A stretch of DNA of 64,000 bases, taken from positions 806,001 to 870,000 of the forward strand of contig JABTUD010000002.1 in NCBI GenBank assembly GCA_015075555.1. Reading direction: 5' to 3'. Origin of the DNA: Thermoflexaceae bacterium (GTDB lineage: Bacteria; Chloroflexota; Dehalococcoidia; Tepidiformales; Tepidiformaceae). The notes beneath the pieces were generated by a model that was given only the letters and a program-made list of their open reading frames with translations, was not told the DNA's origin and ran no database searches. Below are positions 7,837 to 14,260 of the stretch, in pieces (positions within the stretch are counted from its first letter, which is position 1; each line of letters starts with the position of its first letter). The translations under genes and the position numbers were made by a program.

Positions 7837-9071
7837 TCGAATCCTTCCAAATCTATCTGATCGTGGGCAGCGGCGGGCGGCGTTGTCAACTGCTGCCCGG
7901 GGCGTTTGGGCCGGAACAGCTCCGCGGCGCGCAGGACGGCGGTCTCGCCGAAGCGTTCGCGAAGGGTCGATACGGCGCTATCGAGCTGGCCGTGCCCACC
8001 CGGTTCGCCGAATCGCAACTGGTGCGCGCGCTCCTGGAGGTTGGTCACCCCGAGGCCGAGCAGCCTGACAGGCCGGTGAGAGTTCTCGGCCCAGGCGCGA
8101 TCGAACATGGCACTGGCAGCTGAGAAGATCTCCGCGGCCACCTCAACGGGCGCTCCCGGTGTCCACGAGCGGGTGAGGGTTTCGAAGGGCGGAAAACGCA
8201 GCTTGAGGGTGACGGTGCGCGCGCTCCGCTCGTGACGGGCGAGGTCGGCAGCGACGCGCTCGGCCTGGCGCCGAAGGACGACGCGCAGACGCTCCTCAGC
8301 GGGTTCGTCGGCATCGAAGGTCGTCTCACGGGAGATCGACTTCGCCTCAGCACGTCCGGCGAGGACAGGGGCGTTGTGGATACCCATAGCACGCGCATGG
8401 AGCTCGGCGCCATGCCGCCCGAAGCGTGCCTGGAGGGCGTGAACCGGGATGCGCTGGAGATCGCCAATTGACCTTACACCCAGCCCGGCGAGGACGGTGG
8501 CCGTCTTCGGGCCGACCATGGGAAGGTCACGCAGGGGGCGGGGCGCAAGGAAGTCCGCTTCCTGACCGGCGGGGACGATAAGCAGGCCATCGGGCTTGGC
8601 TGCATCGCTGGCGACCTTGGCCACGAGCTTGTTGGTGGCGACGCCGACCGAGGCGGTGATACCGGCTTCCGCCTTCACACGGGCGCGGATGTCGCGCGCG
8701 ATGGCGGGGCCATCGCCAAAAAGGCGTTCGCTGCCGGACACGTCGAGGTAGGCCTCGTCGGCGCCGGCGGGCTCCACCCGGGGGGTGAAGTCGCGCAGGA
8801 TGGCGTGGAATTGCCGCGACGCCGGGCCATAGAAGCTGTAGTCGGATTCGAGGAAGACGGCGGAGGGGCAGAGACGGCGCGCCTGCGAAACGGGCATTGC
8901 CGAGCGGACGCCAAATCGGCGGGCCTCGTAGCTGCAGGTGTTGACGACGCCGCGGGCGCCGAGGCCACCAGCAACCACCACGGGCAGTCCGCGAAGCTCG
9001 GGGCGCCGGAGCAGCTCCATCGAGACGAAGAAGGCGTCGAGGTCGACGTGCAGGATCGAGGGTGCGGCCAT
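7827..9071 (-). CDS. dinB: DNA polymerase IV (Y family)
   Basis: A 414-residue error-prone translesion polymerase. The catalytic acidic residues are seen in HVDLDAFF (D10) and in the GADEAYLD motif near residue 105. The Y-family fingers motif (YEARRFGVRSAMP), the helix-hairpin-helix thumb (MVGPKTATVLAGLGVRSIGDL) and the little-finger domain after about residue 240 follow. The C-terminus (RPKRPGQQL) lacks an obvious QLxLF-type clamp-binding motif. A LexA-type operator lies immediately upstream of the ATG, so the gene should be SOS-inducible. The following HTH gene overlaps its end. panE starts divergently 78 bp away. Confidence 0.95.
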   Translation of the reverse strand: MAAPSILHVDLDAFFVSMELLRRPELRGLPVVVAGGLGARGVVNTCSYEARRFGVRSAMPVSQARRLCPSAVFLESDYSFYGPASRQFHAILRDFTPRVEPAGADEAYLDVSGSERLFGDGPAIARDIRARVKAEAGITASVGVATNKLVAKVASDAAKPDGLLIVPAGQEADFLAPRPLRDLPMVGPKTATVLAGLGVRSIGDLQRIPVHALQARFGRHGAELHARAMGIHNAPVLAGRAEAKSISRETTFDADEPAEERLRVVLRRQAERVAADLARHERSARTVTLKLRFPPFETLTRSWTPGAPVEVAAEIFSAASAMFDRAWAENSHRPVRLLGLGVTNLQERAHQLRFGEPGGHGQLDSAVSTLRERFGETAVLRAAELFRPKRPGQQLTTPPAAAHDQIDLEGFDWA

Positions 9072-9073
9072 AG

Positions 9074-9087
9074 CGAACCTTTGTTCG
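9074..9087. promoter_or_regulatory. LexA (SOS) operator of dinB
   Basis: A perfect CGAAC-N4-GTTCG palindrome, the Gram-positive/actinobacterial-type LexA box. On the dinB strand it starts one base after a TAGAAT -10-like hexamer and ends two bases before the ATG. The AAAGG that could serve as ribosome-binding site lies inside the operator. A bound repressor would cover the transcription start. No comparable N4-spaced box was seen upstream of uvrB or ruvA. Confidence 0.8.
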
Positions 9088-9148
9088 TATTCTACTCGCC
9101 TGGCAGGGAGTCGTGGATGCCGGTGCGCGAATCAAATATCCTGCGCCC

Positions 9149-10129
9149 ATGGCAACGGTGGCGGTCATCGGCGCGGGGGCAGTTGGGTGCTACTACGGGG
9201 CGCTGCTGGCTCGCGCGGGGCACGATGTTCGCTTCCTTATGCGGCGCGATCTTGAGGCGGTGCGGAAAGGCGGGCTCGACATCCGCAGCCCGAGAGGGGA
9301 CTTCAGGCTGAAGCCCGTGGCCGCATTCGGTTCGCCGGAAGAGATCGGCCCGGTCGACTGGGTGGTCTGCTCATTGAAGGCGACTGCGATTGAGCACGCA
9401 CAGCGGCTGGTAGCGCCGTGCATGGGCGCCGGAACGCGGGTACTCGCGCTCATGAACGGGCTGGGGGTCGAAGAGCGCTTCGCGGCCTGGTTTGGAGGGG
9501 AGAGGGTCTTCGGGGGGATGGCTTTCGTTTGCATCAACCGCGGGGACCCGGGGACGGTGTGCCACCTGGAGTACGGGCGGGTGAGCATCGGGCACTACGA
9601 GGATGACCCGGCCCAGACGGAAGCGCTACGGGCGCTGCTCGCTTCCGGGGGGATTGAGGTGGTGGTGGCTCCCAACCTCCGCTTCGCGCGCTGGGAGAAG
9701 CTGTGCTGGAACGTACCCTTCAATGGCCTCTCGGTGGCGGCCGGGGGAGTTGGGACGCAGTCGATCCTGGCCGACGAGGCGCTCTCGCGGATCGCAGAGA
9801 ACGCGATGCGCGAGGTGGTAGCAGCAAGCAACGCCGATCTTGTGGCGGCCGGGAGTGCTGCGCGCCTCGATGCCGGACAGGTGGTGGAGGCGATGTTCGC
9901 GCAGACGCGGGTCATTGGCGACTACCGGACAAGCATGGTTATCGACTACGTGCTCGAGCGGGAGCTTGAGGTGGAGGCGATCCTGGGCGAGCCTTCGCGA
10001 CGGGCGCGGGCGCTCGGTGTGGCGACGCCCACCATCGATGCGCTCTACGGACTCGTGCGAGCAGCGGACCGGCACCGGCGGGGAGAGGCTCCCGTGCTGA
10101 CCCCGGACGACGTGAAGGGACAGTGGTAG
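9149..10129 (+). CDS. panE: 2-dehydropantoate 2-reductase
   Basis: A 326-residue NADPH-dependent enzyme reducing 2-dehydropantoate to pantoate in the pantothenate pathway (ApbA/PanE family). The Rossmann motif is at the N-terminus (VIGAGAVGCYYG). The conserved CSLKAT region follows near residue 74. The C-terminal helical domain holds the catalytic lysine segment (WEKLCWNVPFNGLS) and the DYRTSM motif. The ATG at 9149 was chosen because the Rossmann strand begins two residues later; the frame is open further upstream. panD, panB and panC lie 28 kb away, so the pathway is split. Ketopantoate-reductase-like paralogues with other substrates exist, so the exact substrate is inferred. Confidence 0.85.
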   Translation: MATVAVIGAGAVGCYYGALLARAGHDVRFLMRRDLEAVRKGGLDIRSPRGDFRLKPVAAFGSPEEIGPVDWVVCSLKATAIEHAQRLVAPCMGAGTRVLALMNGLGVEERFAAWFGGERVFGGMAFVCINRGDPGTVCHLEYGRVSIGHYEDDPAQTEALRALLASGGIEVVVAPNLRFARWEKLCWNVPFNGLSVAAGGVGTQSILADEALSRIAENAMREVVAASNADLVAAGSAARLDAGQVVEAMFAQTRVIGDYRTSMVIDYVLERELEVEAILGEPSRRARALGVATPTIDALYGLVRAADRHRRGEAPVLTPDDVKGQW

Positions 10130-10137
10130 AAGAGGGG

Positions 10138-10635
10138 TCAGATATTGAGGCTGACGCCTGAGCGCACCATAGCCAGCGGAGGAGCCCCGGCAAGGAGGTC
10201 AAGAGCGGAGCGGCCGAAGACCGGCAGGGGGCCAGGCCAGACCTCCGAAAGCGGCGCCAGGACGAAGGGCCTTTCCGCGATGCGCGGGTGGGGGAGGACG
10301 AGGCCGGGGGCGGACTCCTGGCGGTCTCCGTGGAAGAGAATGTCGAGGTCGATGGGGCGGGGCCCCCAACGCTTCCCCGGGCGGCGGCCGAGGACGTGTT
10401 CAATCTGCTTGAGGATGGCCAGGAGCTCGGGGGGCGAAAGGTCCGTCTCGACGGAGGCGACGGCATTGAGATACCAGGGCTGGCCTTCGGGCACGGGCGC
10501 GGATTCCCAGGCCGAGGAGACCCGCACGGGCGTGATGTGGGCCCCCCTCATCAGGCGCAGGCCTTCGCGGAGGTTGGCAGCGCGGTCGCCAAGGTTACTG
10601 CCGAGGGCGACCAGGACGGGGCCGGCGTGGGTCAT
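10138..10635 (-). CDS. folK: HPPK, 6-hydroxymethyl-dihydropterin pyrophosphokinase
   Basis: A 165-residue folate-pathway enzyme that transfers pyrophosphate from ATP to 6-hydroxymethyl-7,8-dihydropterin. The family signatures are intact: ALGSNLGDR at the N-terminus, YLNAVASVET, the central RWGPRPIDLDIL carrying the Mg2+-binding Asp pair, and LPHPR before the C-terminal region. Its ATG overlaps the folP stop (ATGA), so the two enzymes, which act in succession (FolK then FolP), are translationally coupled. The gene converges with panE, with an 8-bp gap. No folB/folE gene is adjacent. Confidence 0.95.
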   Translation of the reverse strand: MTHAGPVLVALGSNLGDRAANLREGLRLMRGAHITPVRVSSAWESAPVPEGQPWYLNAVASVETDLSPPELLAILKQIEHVLGRRPGKRWGPRPIDLDILFHGDRQESAPGLVLPHPRIAERPFVLAPLSEVWPGPLPVFGRSALDLLAGAPPLAMVRSGVSLNI

Positions 10636-11507
10636 GGCCGCCAGTTGTCGCGGACGATGGCGTCGGCGACACGGGCGACGCGGGCCATCTGGCGCACGTC
10701 ATGTACGCGCACGATGTCGGCCCCGCCGGCGATGGCAAGCGCAACTGAAGCCGCGGTGCCTTCGAGGCGGTCGCCCACAGGCGCATCAAGGACAAGTCCG
10801 ATGGTTGACTTGCGCGATGGGCCCAGGAGGATGGGGTGCTCGAAGTGCCAGAGCTCGGGCAGGCGGCGGAGCATCTCCAGGTTCTGCGCTGGTTCCCAGC
10901 CGAATCCGAAGCCCGGGTCGAGAATCACATGGTCCGGCGGGACGCCCGCCGCGGCGGCCAGGCGGAGGGACTTTTCGAACCCGGTGCGGAGGCACGAGAT
11001 GACATCGCCAGGTTCCCGGCCGCGCTGGTTGTGCATGGCGATTAGCGGCACGCCCGCGTGTGCGACCGTGCCTGCCATGCGGGGGTCGAGGTGAAGGCCG
11101 GAGATGTCGTTCACCATGTCTGCGCCAGCGTTGATCGCGGCCCCGGCAACGTCCGCATGACAGGTATCGACGGAGATGGGCAGGGCGGTGGCAGCGCGAA
11201 TGGCGCGGATGGCCGGCGCCACGCGTTCGAGCTCAACCCGGGGGTCCAGGGGCAGAGCGCCGGGGCGGGTGGATTCGCCGCCTACATCGATAATATCGGC
11301 GCCCTCGGCTTCGAAGCGCGCGGCCAGGGCAGCGGCAGCGTCGCTGTCAGTGCCGGTGCCGTCGCCGCTGAAGGAGTCGGGGGTGACGTTGACGATGCCC
11401 ATCACGAAGGTACGTTCGCCCCAGTTGAAACGGCGGCCCCGGACCTCGAGCGCGGGCGCGCCATAGGTGCGGCGAAGCGGCGCGATGGGCGAGTGCGGTC
11501 CCGTCAG
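10632..11507 (-). CDS. folP: Dihydropteroate synthase, probable CTG start
   Basis: Condenses p-aminobenzoate with dihydropterin pyrophosphate, the sulfonamide target. The TIM-barrel landmarks are present: MGIVNVTPDSFSGDG, DVGGESTRPGA, the strand ending in SVDTC, DPGFGFG, GPSRKS, and RVHDV. An ATG exists only inside the first motif (MGIVNV), which would delete the first beta strand. The frame upstream is open and encodes a typical leader ending FNWGERTFV, so the start is placed at CTG 11507. It overlaps the stop of the preceding gene (CTGA) and has GAGGTGAT seven bases upstream. GTG 11405 is the fallback. The protein is 291 residues with the CTG start. It is coupled downstream to folK. Confidence 0.92.
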   Translation of the reverse strand: MTGPHSPIAPLRRTYGAPALEVRGRRFNWGERTFVMGIVNVTPDSFSGDGTGTDSDAAAALAARFEAEGADIIDVGGESTRPGALPLDPRVELERVAPAIRAIRAATALPISVDTCHADVAGAAINAGADMVNDISGLHLDPRMAGTVAHAGVPLIAMHNQRGREPGDVISCLRTGFEKSLRLAAAAGVPPDHVILDPGFGFGWEPAQNLEMLRRLPELWHFEHPILLGPSRKSTIGLVLDAPVGDRLEGTAASVALAIAGGADIVRVHDVRQMARVARVADAIVRDNWRP

Positions 11508-11923
11508 GGAATCACCTCGAATTCCTGCTCGGAGTAGTCGCTGTCCTGGATGTAGAAAACTCGCACAACGGGGTTTTCGCGGTTGGCGACGCCGATCACG
11601 AAGTGCACGAACGGGGGGCCGAAGAAGGAGTGCATCATGCGGATGTCGGTGGGACTCGGCCTGGCCTCGGAGCCGGTGTGGGAGTGGTAGAAGCCTGCCA
11701 GCCGCGCGCCCGCCTCATCGATCTCCTCTTCGATACGGCGCTGTTCGAGCCCATTGATGCTGAACCTATAGGGGCTCGCTTCAGCATTCGTGGCGCGGTG
11801 CACGGCAACGAGGGTGTCATCGTGGGCGGCAAGGAGGCCGCAGCACTCGATGGGCGCATCTTCCAGCGCGTGACTGACCATGGCGTCGAGGTGCTCCTGG
11901 CGAAGCCGGATGGCAACGGCCAT
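11504..11923 (-). CDS. JAMM/MPN metalloprotease (Mov34/PAD-1 family)
   Basis: A 139-residue single-domain JAMM isopeptidase. All zinc-site residues are present: E26 (PIECCG), H80 and H82 (YHSHTGS) and D93 (PSPTD), in the canonical E...HxHx10D spacing. Stand-alone bacterial members cleave the tail of ubiquitin-like sulfur carriers (ThiS/MoaD type) or act in cysteine and thiamine sulfur routes. No sulfur-carrier or ThiF/MoeB gene is in the window, so the substrate is open. Its stop overlaps the proposed CTG start of folP, which suggests an operon with folP-folK. A hairpin terminator for the gene upstream lies between them (11987-12009). Confidence 0.88.
   Translation of the reverse strand: MAVAIRLRQEHLDAMVSHALEDAPIECCGLLAAHDDTLVAVHRATNAEASPYRFSINGLEQRRIEEEIDEAGARLAGFYHSHTGSEARPSPTDIRMMHSFFGPPFVHFVIGVANRENPVVRVFYIQDSDYSEQEFEVIP
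11508..11518 (-). promoter_or_regulatory. Ribosome-binding site deciding the folP start
   Basis: The reverse strand reads GAGGTGAT (11511-11518), nearly the full complement of the 16S rRNA tail, with optimal spacing to the CTG at 11507. It lies within the last codons of the JAMM protease gene. No similar site precedes the internal GTG/ATG codons at 11405-11400. Confidence 0.6.
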
Positions 11924-11986
11924 GCTACTCCCTCCTTCGGGTGGACTGGCGCACTCATTGTAGGATGCGGCCGCGAGGGAAACGAA

Positions 11987-12009
11987 AACCCCCGCGCGCG
12001 GCGGGGGTT
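11987..12009 (-). terminator. Rho-independent terminator
   Basis: A perfect 9-bp stem (AACCCCCGC with GCGGGGGTT) with a 5-base loop. On the reverse strand it is followed by a T-rich tract (TTTTCGTTT). It lies 27 bp after the stop of the small secreted protein at 12036-12437 and insulates it from the JAMM-folP-folK genes. It is the cleanest intrinsic terminator in the window. Confidence 0.85.
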
Positions 12010-12035
12010 CAGGTATCGATCTCAGGGGTTGCCCG

Positions 12036-12437
12036 TTACGGGCAGGTATCGGCGTTGGAATCGGGAAGGAACGGCGATGACATTGCGGCGGACATGAACA
12101 GGTACACGCCGGCCAGGCGCGGGACCACTACGATCCCGCCAGTGGCGGAGGAGTTGACGTAGTCGGGGACGCCCTTCAGGTAGTGCTGCCAGCGCTGCCC
12201 GCCCTGTTCGGCCGAGCGGTTGTCCCAGATGTAGAGGGCTGTCCAGGAGTTGCCCAGGCAGCTAACAAACTTGGCGGGAGCGACGTCGCCCTTGAGCGGG
12301 CCGCCGATGACGTTCTGGCCTGCGACGAGGCTGCTCCTTGTGCCGGCGGTGGCGAGGCCAAGAGAACCGCCAAGGATGGCGGCGAGGGCGAGGGTGGTCG
12401 CCGCCACGACCGATCCTTTTCTGAACACTCCGCGCAT
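12036..12437 (-). CDS. Small secreted protein sharing a module with the CAP protein
   Basis: A 133-residue exported protein of unknown function. Residues 1-33 are a Sec signal (MRGVFRKGSVVAATTLAL...ATAG). The mature part carries LVAGQNVIGGPLKG, a cysteine (SCLGNSW), LYIWDN, RWQHYLKGVPDYVN and PRLAGVYLFM. The order and motifs match the C-terminal module of the CAP protein at 6046-7161 (PGANLLTWPGE, VYTWDATTGQWLRYIPGLPAFVN, GRAYWFVA). The start at 12437 was chosen for its GGGAGG ribosome-binding site four bases upstream and its basic n-region. It is monocistronic, ending at the terminator 11987-12009. Confidence 0.75.
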   Translation of the reverse strand: MRGVFRKGSVVAATTLALAAILGGSLGLATAGTRSSLVAGQNVIGGPLKGDVAPAKFVSCLGNSWTALYIWDNRSAEQGGQRWQHYLKGVPDYVNSSATGGIVVVPRLAGVYLFMSAAMSSPFLPDSNADTCP

Positions 12438-12534
12438 TGTTCCTCCCACCCCTTTCGGGGACTATTCCGGAAAGCGTCGACGGTACCGTAACAAGCGCGG
12501 GGGGTACGCGCACCAGAGATTGGGGACACCGGTG

Positions 12535-12554
12535 CGTAAAACGTTCGTAAAACG
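12535..12554. repeat. Tandem CGTAAAACG direct repeat in a divergent promoter region
   Basis: Two copies of the nonamer CGTAAAACG start 11 bases apart (12535 and 12546), about one helical turn. They lie between the divergent small secreted protein and histidine phosphatase genes. The A-tract content stands out from the G+C-rich surroundings. They may be tandem half-sites for a regulator; no factor is known. Confidence 0.45.
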
Positions 12555-12620
12555 CGGGAACGCCGAAGCGGGATAGGAGCCGCGAGCGCCCGTAACGGGG
12601 CATGCTACTAGACTCAGGGT

Positions 12621-13247
12621 GTGGTCACGCGCGTAATCGTCGTCCGGCACGGCCAGACTTATGGGAACCTCGAAGGGCGGTTCTGCGGGCACTCTGAGAC
12701 GGAGCTGACGCCGCTGGGCGTGAGGCAGGCGATGGCACTCGGGGCGCGGCTGCGTGGGTCTGAGATCGACGCGGCCTATTCGAGCGACCTTTCGCGCGCG
12801 GCGAAGACGGCAGCGCACGTGCTCGAACACAGGCCCGGCCTGCAGGCTGCGCCGGACCCGGGGCTGCGGGAGATGCACTACGGCGACTGGGAGGGGCTGC
12901 CGGGCCGTGAGCTCCACGAAAAGCACCCTGAGCAGCTGCGCGACTTCTTCCAGGGGCGGCTGCAGAGCGCGCCCGGGGGAGAGACGCTGCAACAGCTGAG
13001 AGAGCGAACGAGCGCGGCGGTGCGGCGGGCGATCGAATCCCATCGTGGCGGGTCGGTGCTCATTGTGTCGCATGGGAACGCGATCATGGCCATGCTGGCG
13101 GAATTCCTGCGCCTACCGATCGAGGCCACCTGGTCGTTCGCGTGCGACAACACTTCGATCACTCGCATGCAGTTCTCAGAGAGCGGCCGCTTCACCCTGT
13201 TGAGCTACAACGACGCAACTCACATCGAGGGCCTGAAGGACGACTAG
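12621..13247 (+). CDS. Histidine phosphatase superfamily protein (phosphoglycerate mutase-like)
   Basis: A 208-residue cytosolic phosphatase. The phospho-acceptor motif is VVRHGQTYGN (H10). The second arginine and partner residues follow in SSDLSRAAKTA, the acid/base Glu in LREMHYGDWEG, and the second catalytic histidine in VSHGNAI near residue 152. Length and motifs match the GpmB/CobC/PhoE group, which includes alpha-ribazole phosphatases and broad-specificity phosphatases. No cobalamin or glycolysis genes adjoin, so the substrate is not assigned. The start is a GTG and the ORF ends 12 bp before the stop of the convergent M23 peptidase. Confidence 0.88.
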   Translation: MVTRVIVVRHGQTYGNLEGRFCGHSETELTPLGVRQAMALGARLRGSEIDAAYSSDLSRAAKTAAHVLEHRPGLQAAPDPGLREMHYGDWEGLPGRELHEKHPEQLRDFFQGRLQSAPGGETLQQLRERTSAAVRRAIESHRGGSVLIVSHGNAIMAMLAEFLRLPIEATWSFACDNTSITRMQFSESGRFTLLSYNDATHIEGLKDD

Positions 13248-13259
13248 CAGGCAGCCGTT

Positions 13260-14201
13260 CTAGCGGTCCGGCCGTGGGGTGGCCGTAGCAGGTCGAGTGG
13301 GGGTGGCGGCCGGCCTGGTGGGGGTAGCTGTTGCCGCGGGGCGTGAAGCAGTCGGCTCTACCGCGGCCCGTGGGTCGGCGGTACCACCGCCGCCGCCGGT
13401 GGAGGCGATGGGCGTGGTGCGGGCGCGCGAGCCGGGCTCGCCGAACCAGAGGGGCCCGCTCGAAAGCGGCGCACCTTCGGGAATCCCGAAGTCAAGGTAG
13501 TCCTCAGGATTGACCGGGGCGCCCTGCCAGCGGATCTCGAAGTGGAGGTGTTCTCCGGTGGAGAAGCCGGTAGAGCCGGAGATACCGAGGGCGGTTTCGA
13601 ACGTGACCGCCTGGCCTTCTTCAACGGCGATGGAGCTGAGATGGCCGTAGAGCGTGCTCCAGCCCTCCCCGCAATCGACGATGACGTGATTGCCGTAGGT
13701 CTTTGAGTAGACGGCCGTCGCGACCTCACCCCGGCAGGCCGCGTAGACGGTGGAGCGGGGGTACGTTTCGAGTGAGAGGTCGATGCCGCCGTGGATCCAG
13801 CCCTTGCCGCGCGGGGCCCCATAGCGGTCGGTGAAGGTGGTCCAGGCTTTCAGGGGCATGGCAAAGCGGCCGTCGATCGCGGCGGCGCGCCGGTCATCAG
13901 GCGGGAGTGCGGCCGGGAGGGGCTCTTCGATGGCGCCCTCTTCGGCCATCGCCCTGATGTGTGCGGGCACGAGGGCGAGGTCACCGGTATCAATGACGGG
14001 GTCAAGCGTGACGGGCGGCTCCGGCGGGGCGGGGCCGAGACTGCTGGCAGGGGGTGATGCGGCGACCGGTGAACCGGGGGCATCGCTACCGGAGGCAGCC
14101 TGACCGGCGCCAAGCGCCACGACGCCCAGCAACGCTGTCGCGCCAAGGAGCGCCGCTGCCGCCGTTGGGACGCGCGCCATCACCTTCCGGGCTCCACCCA
14201 T
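13260..14201 (-). CDS. M23 (LytM-type) metallopeptidase, exported
   Basis: A zinc endopeptidase of about 313 residues predicted to cut peptidoglycan cross-bridges outside the cell. The N-terminus is a signal or anchor (MARVPTAAAALLGATALLG...). A Pro/Ala-rich spacer follows, then the M23 domain at about 150-260. It has the HGGIDLS zinc motif (HxxxD), STLYGHLS and HLHFEIR (HxH), so the catalytic set is complete. The C-terminus is a Thr/Pro/Arg tail. The start is uncertain: ATG 14201 is given, while 14180 starts exactly at the signal peptide and 14213 is also in frame. The gene follows the P-type ATPase on the same strand with a gap of about 60 bp. Confidence 0.86.
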   Translation of the reverse strand: MGGARKVMARVPTAAAALLGATALLGVVALGAGQAASGSDAPGSPVAASPPASSLGPAPPEPPVTLDPVIDTGDLALVPAHIRAMAEEGAIEEPLPAALPPDDRRAAAIDGRFAMPLKAWTTFTDRYGAPRGKGWIHGGIDLSLETYPRSTVYAACRGEVATAVYSKTYGNHVIVDCGEGWSTLYGHLSSIAVEEGQAVTFETALGISGSTGFSTGEHLHFEIRWQGAPVNPEDYLDFGIPEGAPLSSGPLWFGEPGSRARTTPIASTGGGGGTADPRAAVEPTASRPAATATPTRPAATPTRPATATPRPDR

Positions 14202-14260
14202 CACCTGGAACATCGGCAGGAAGGAGGGCGCTGGCCAGAGGAAGCGCCAACAGAATCCGG

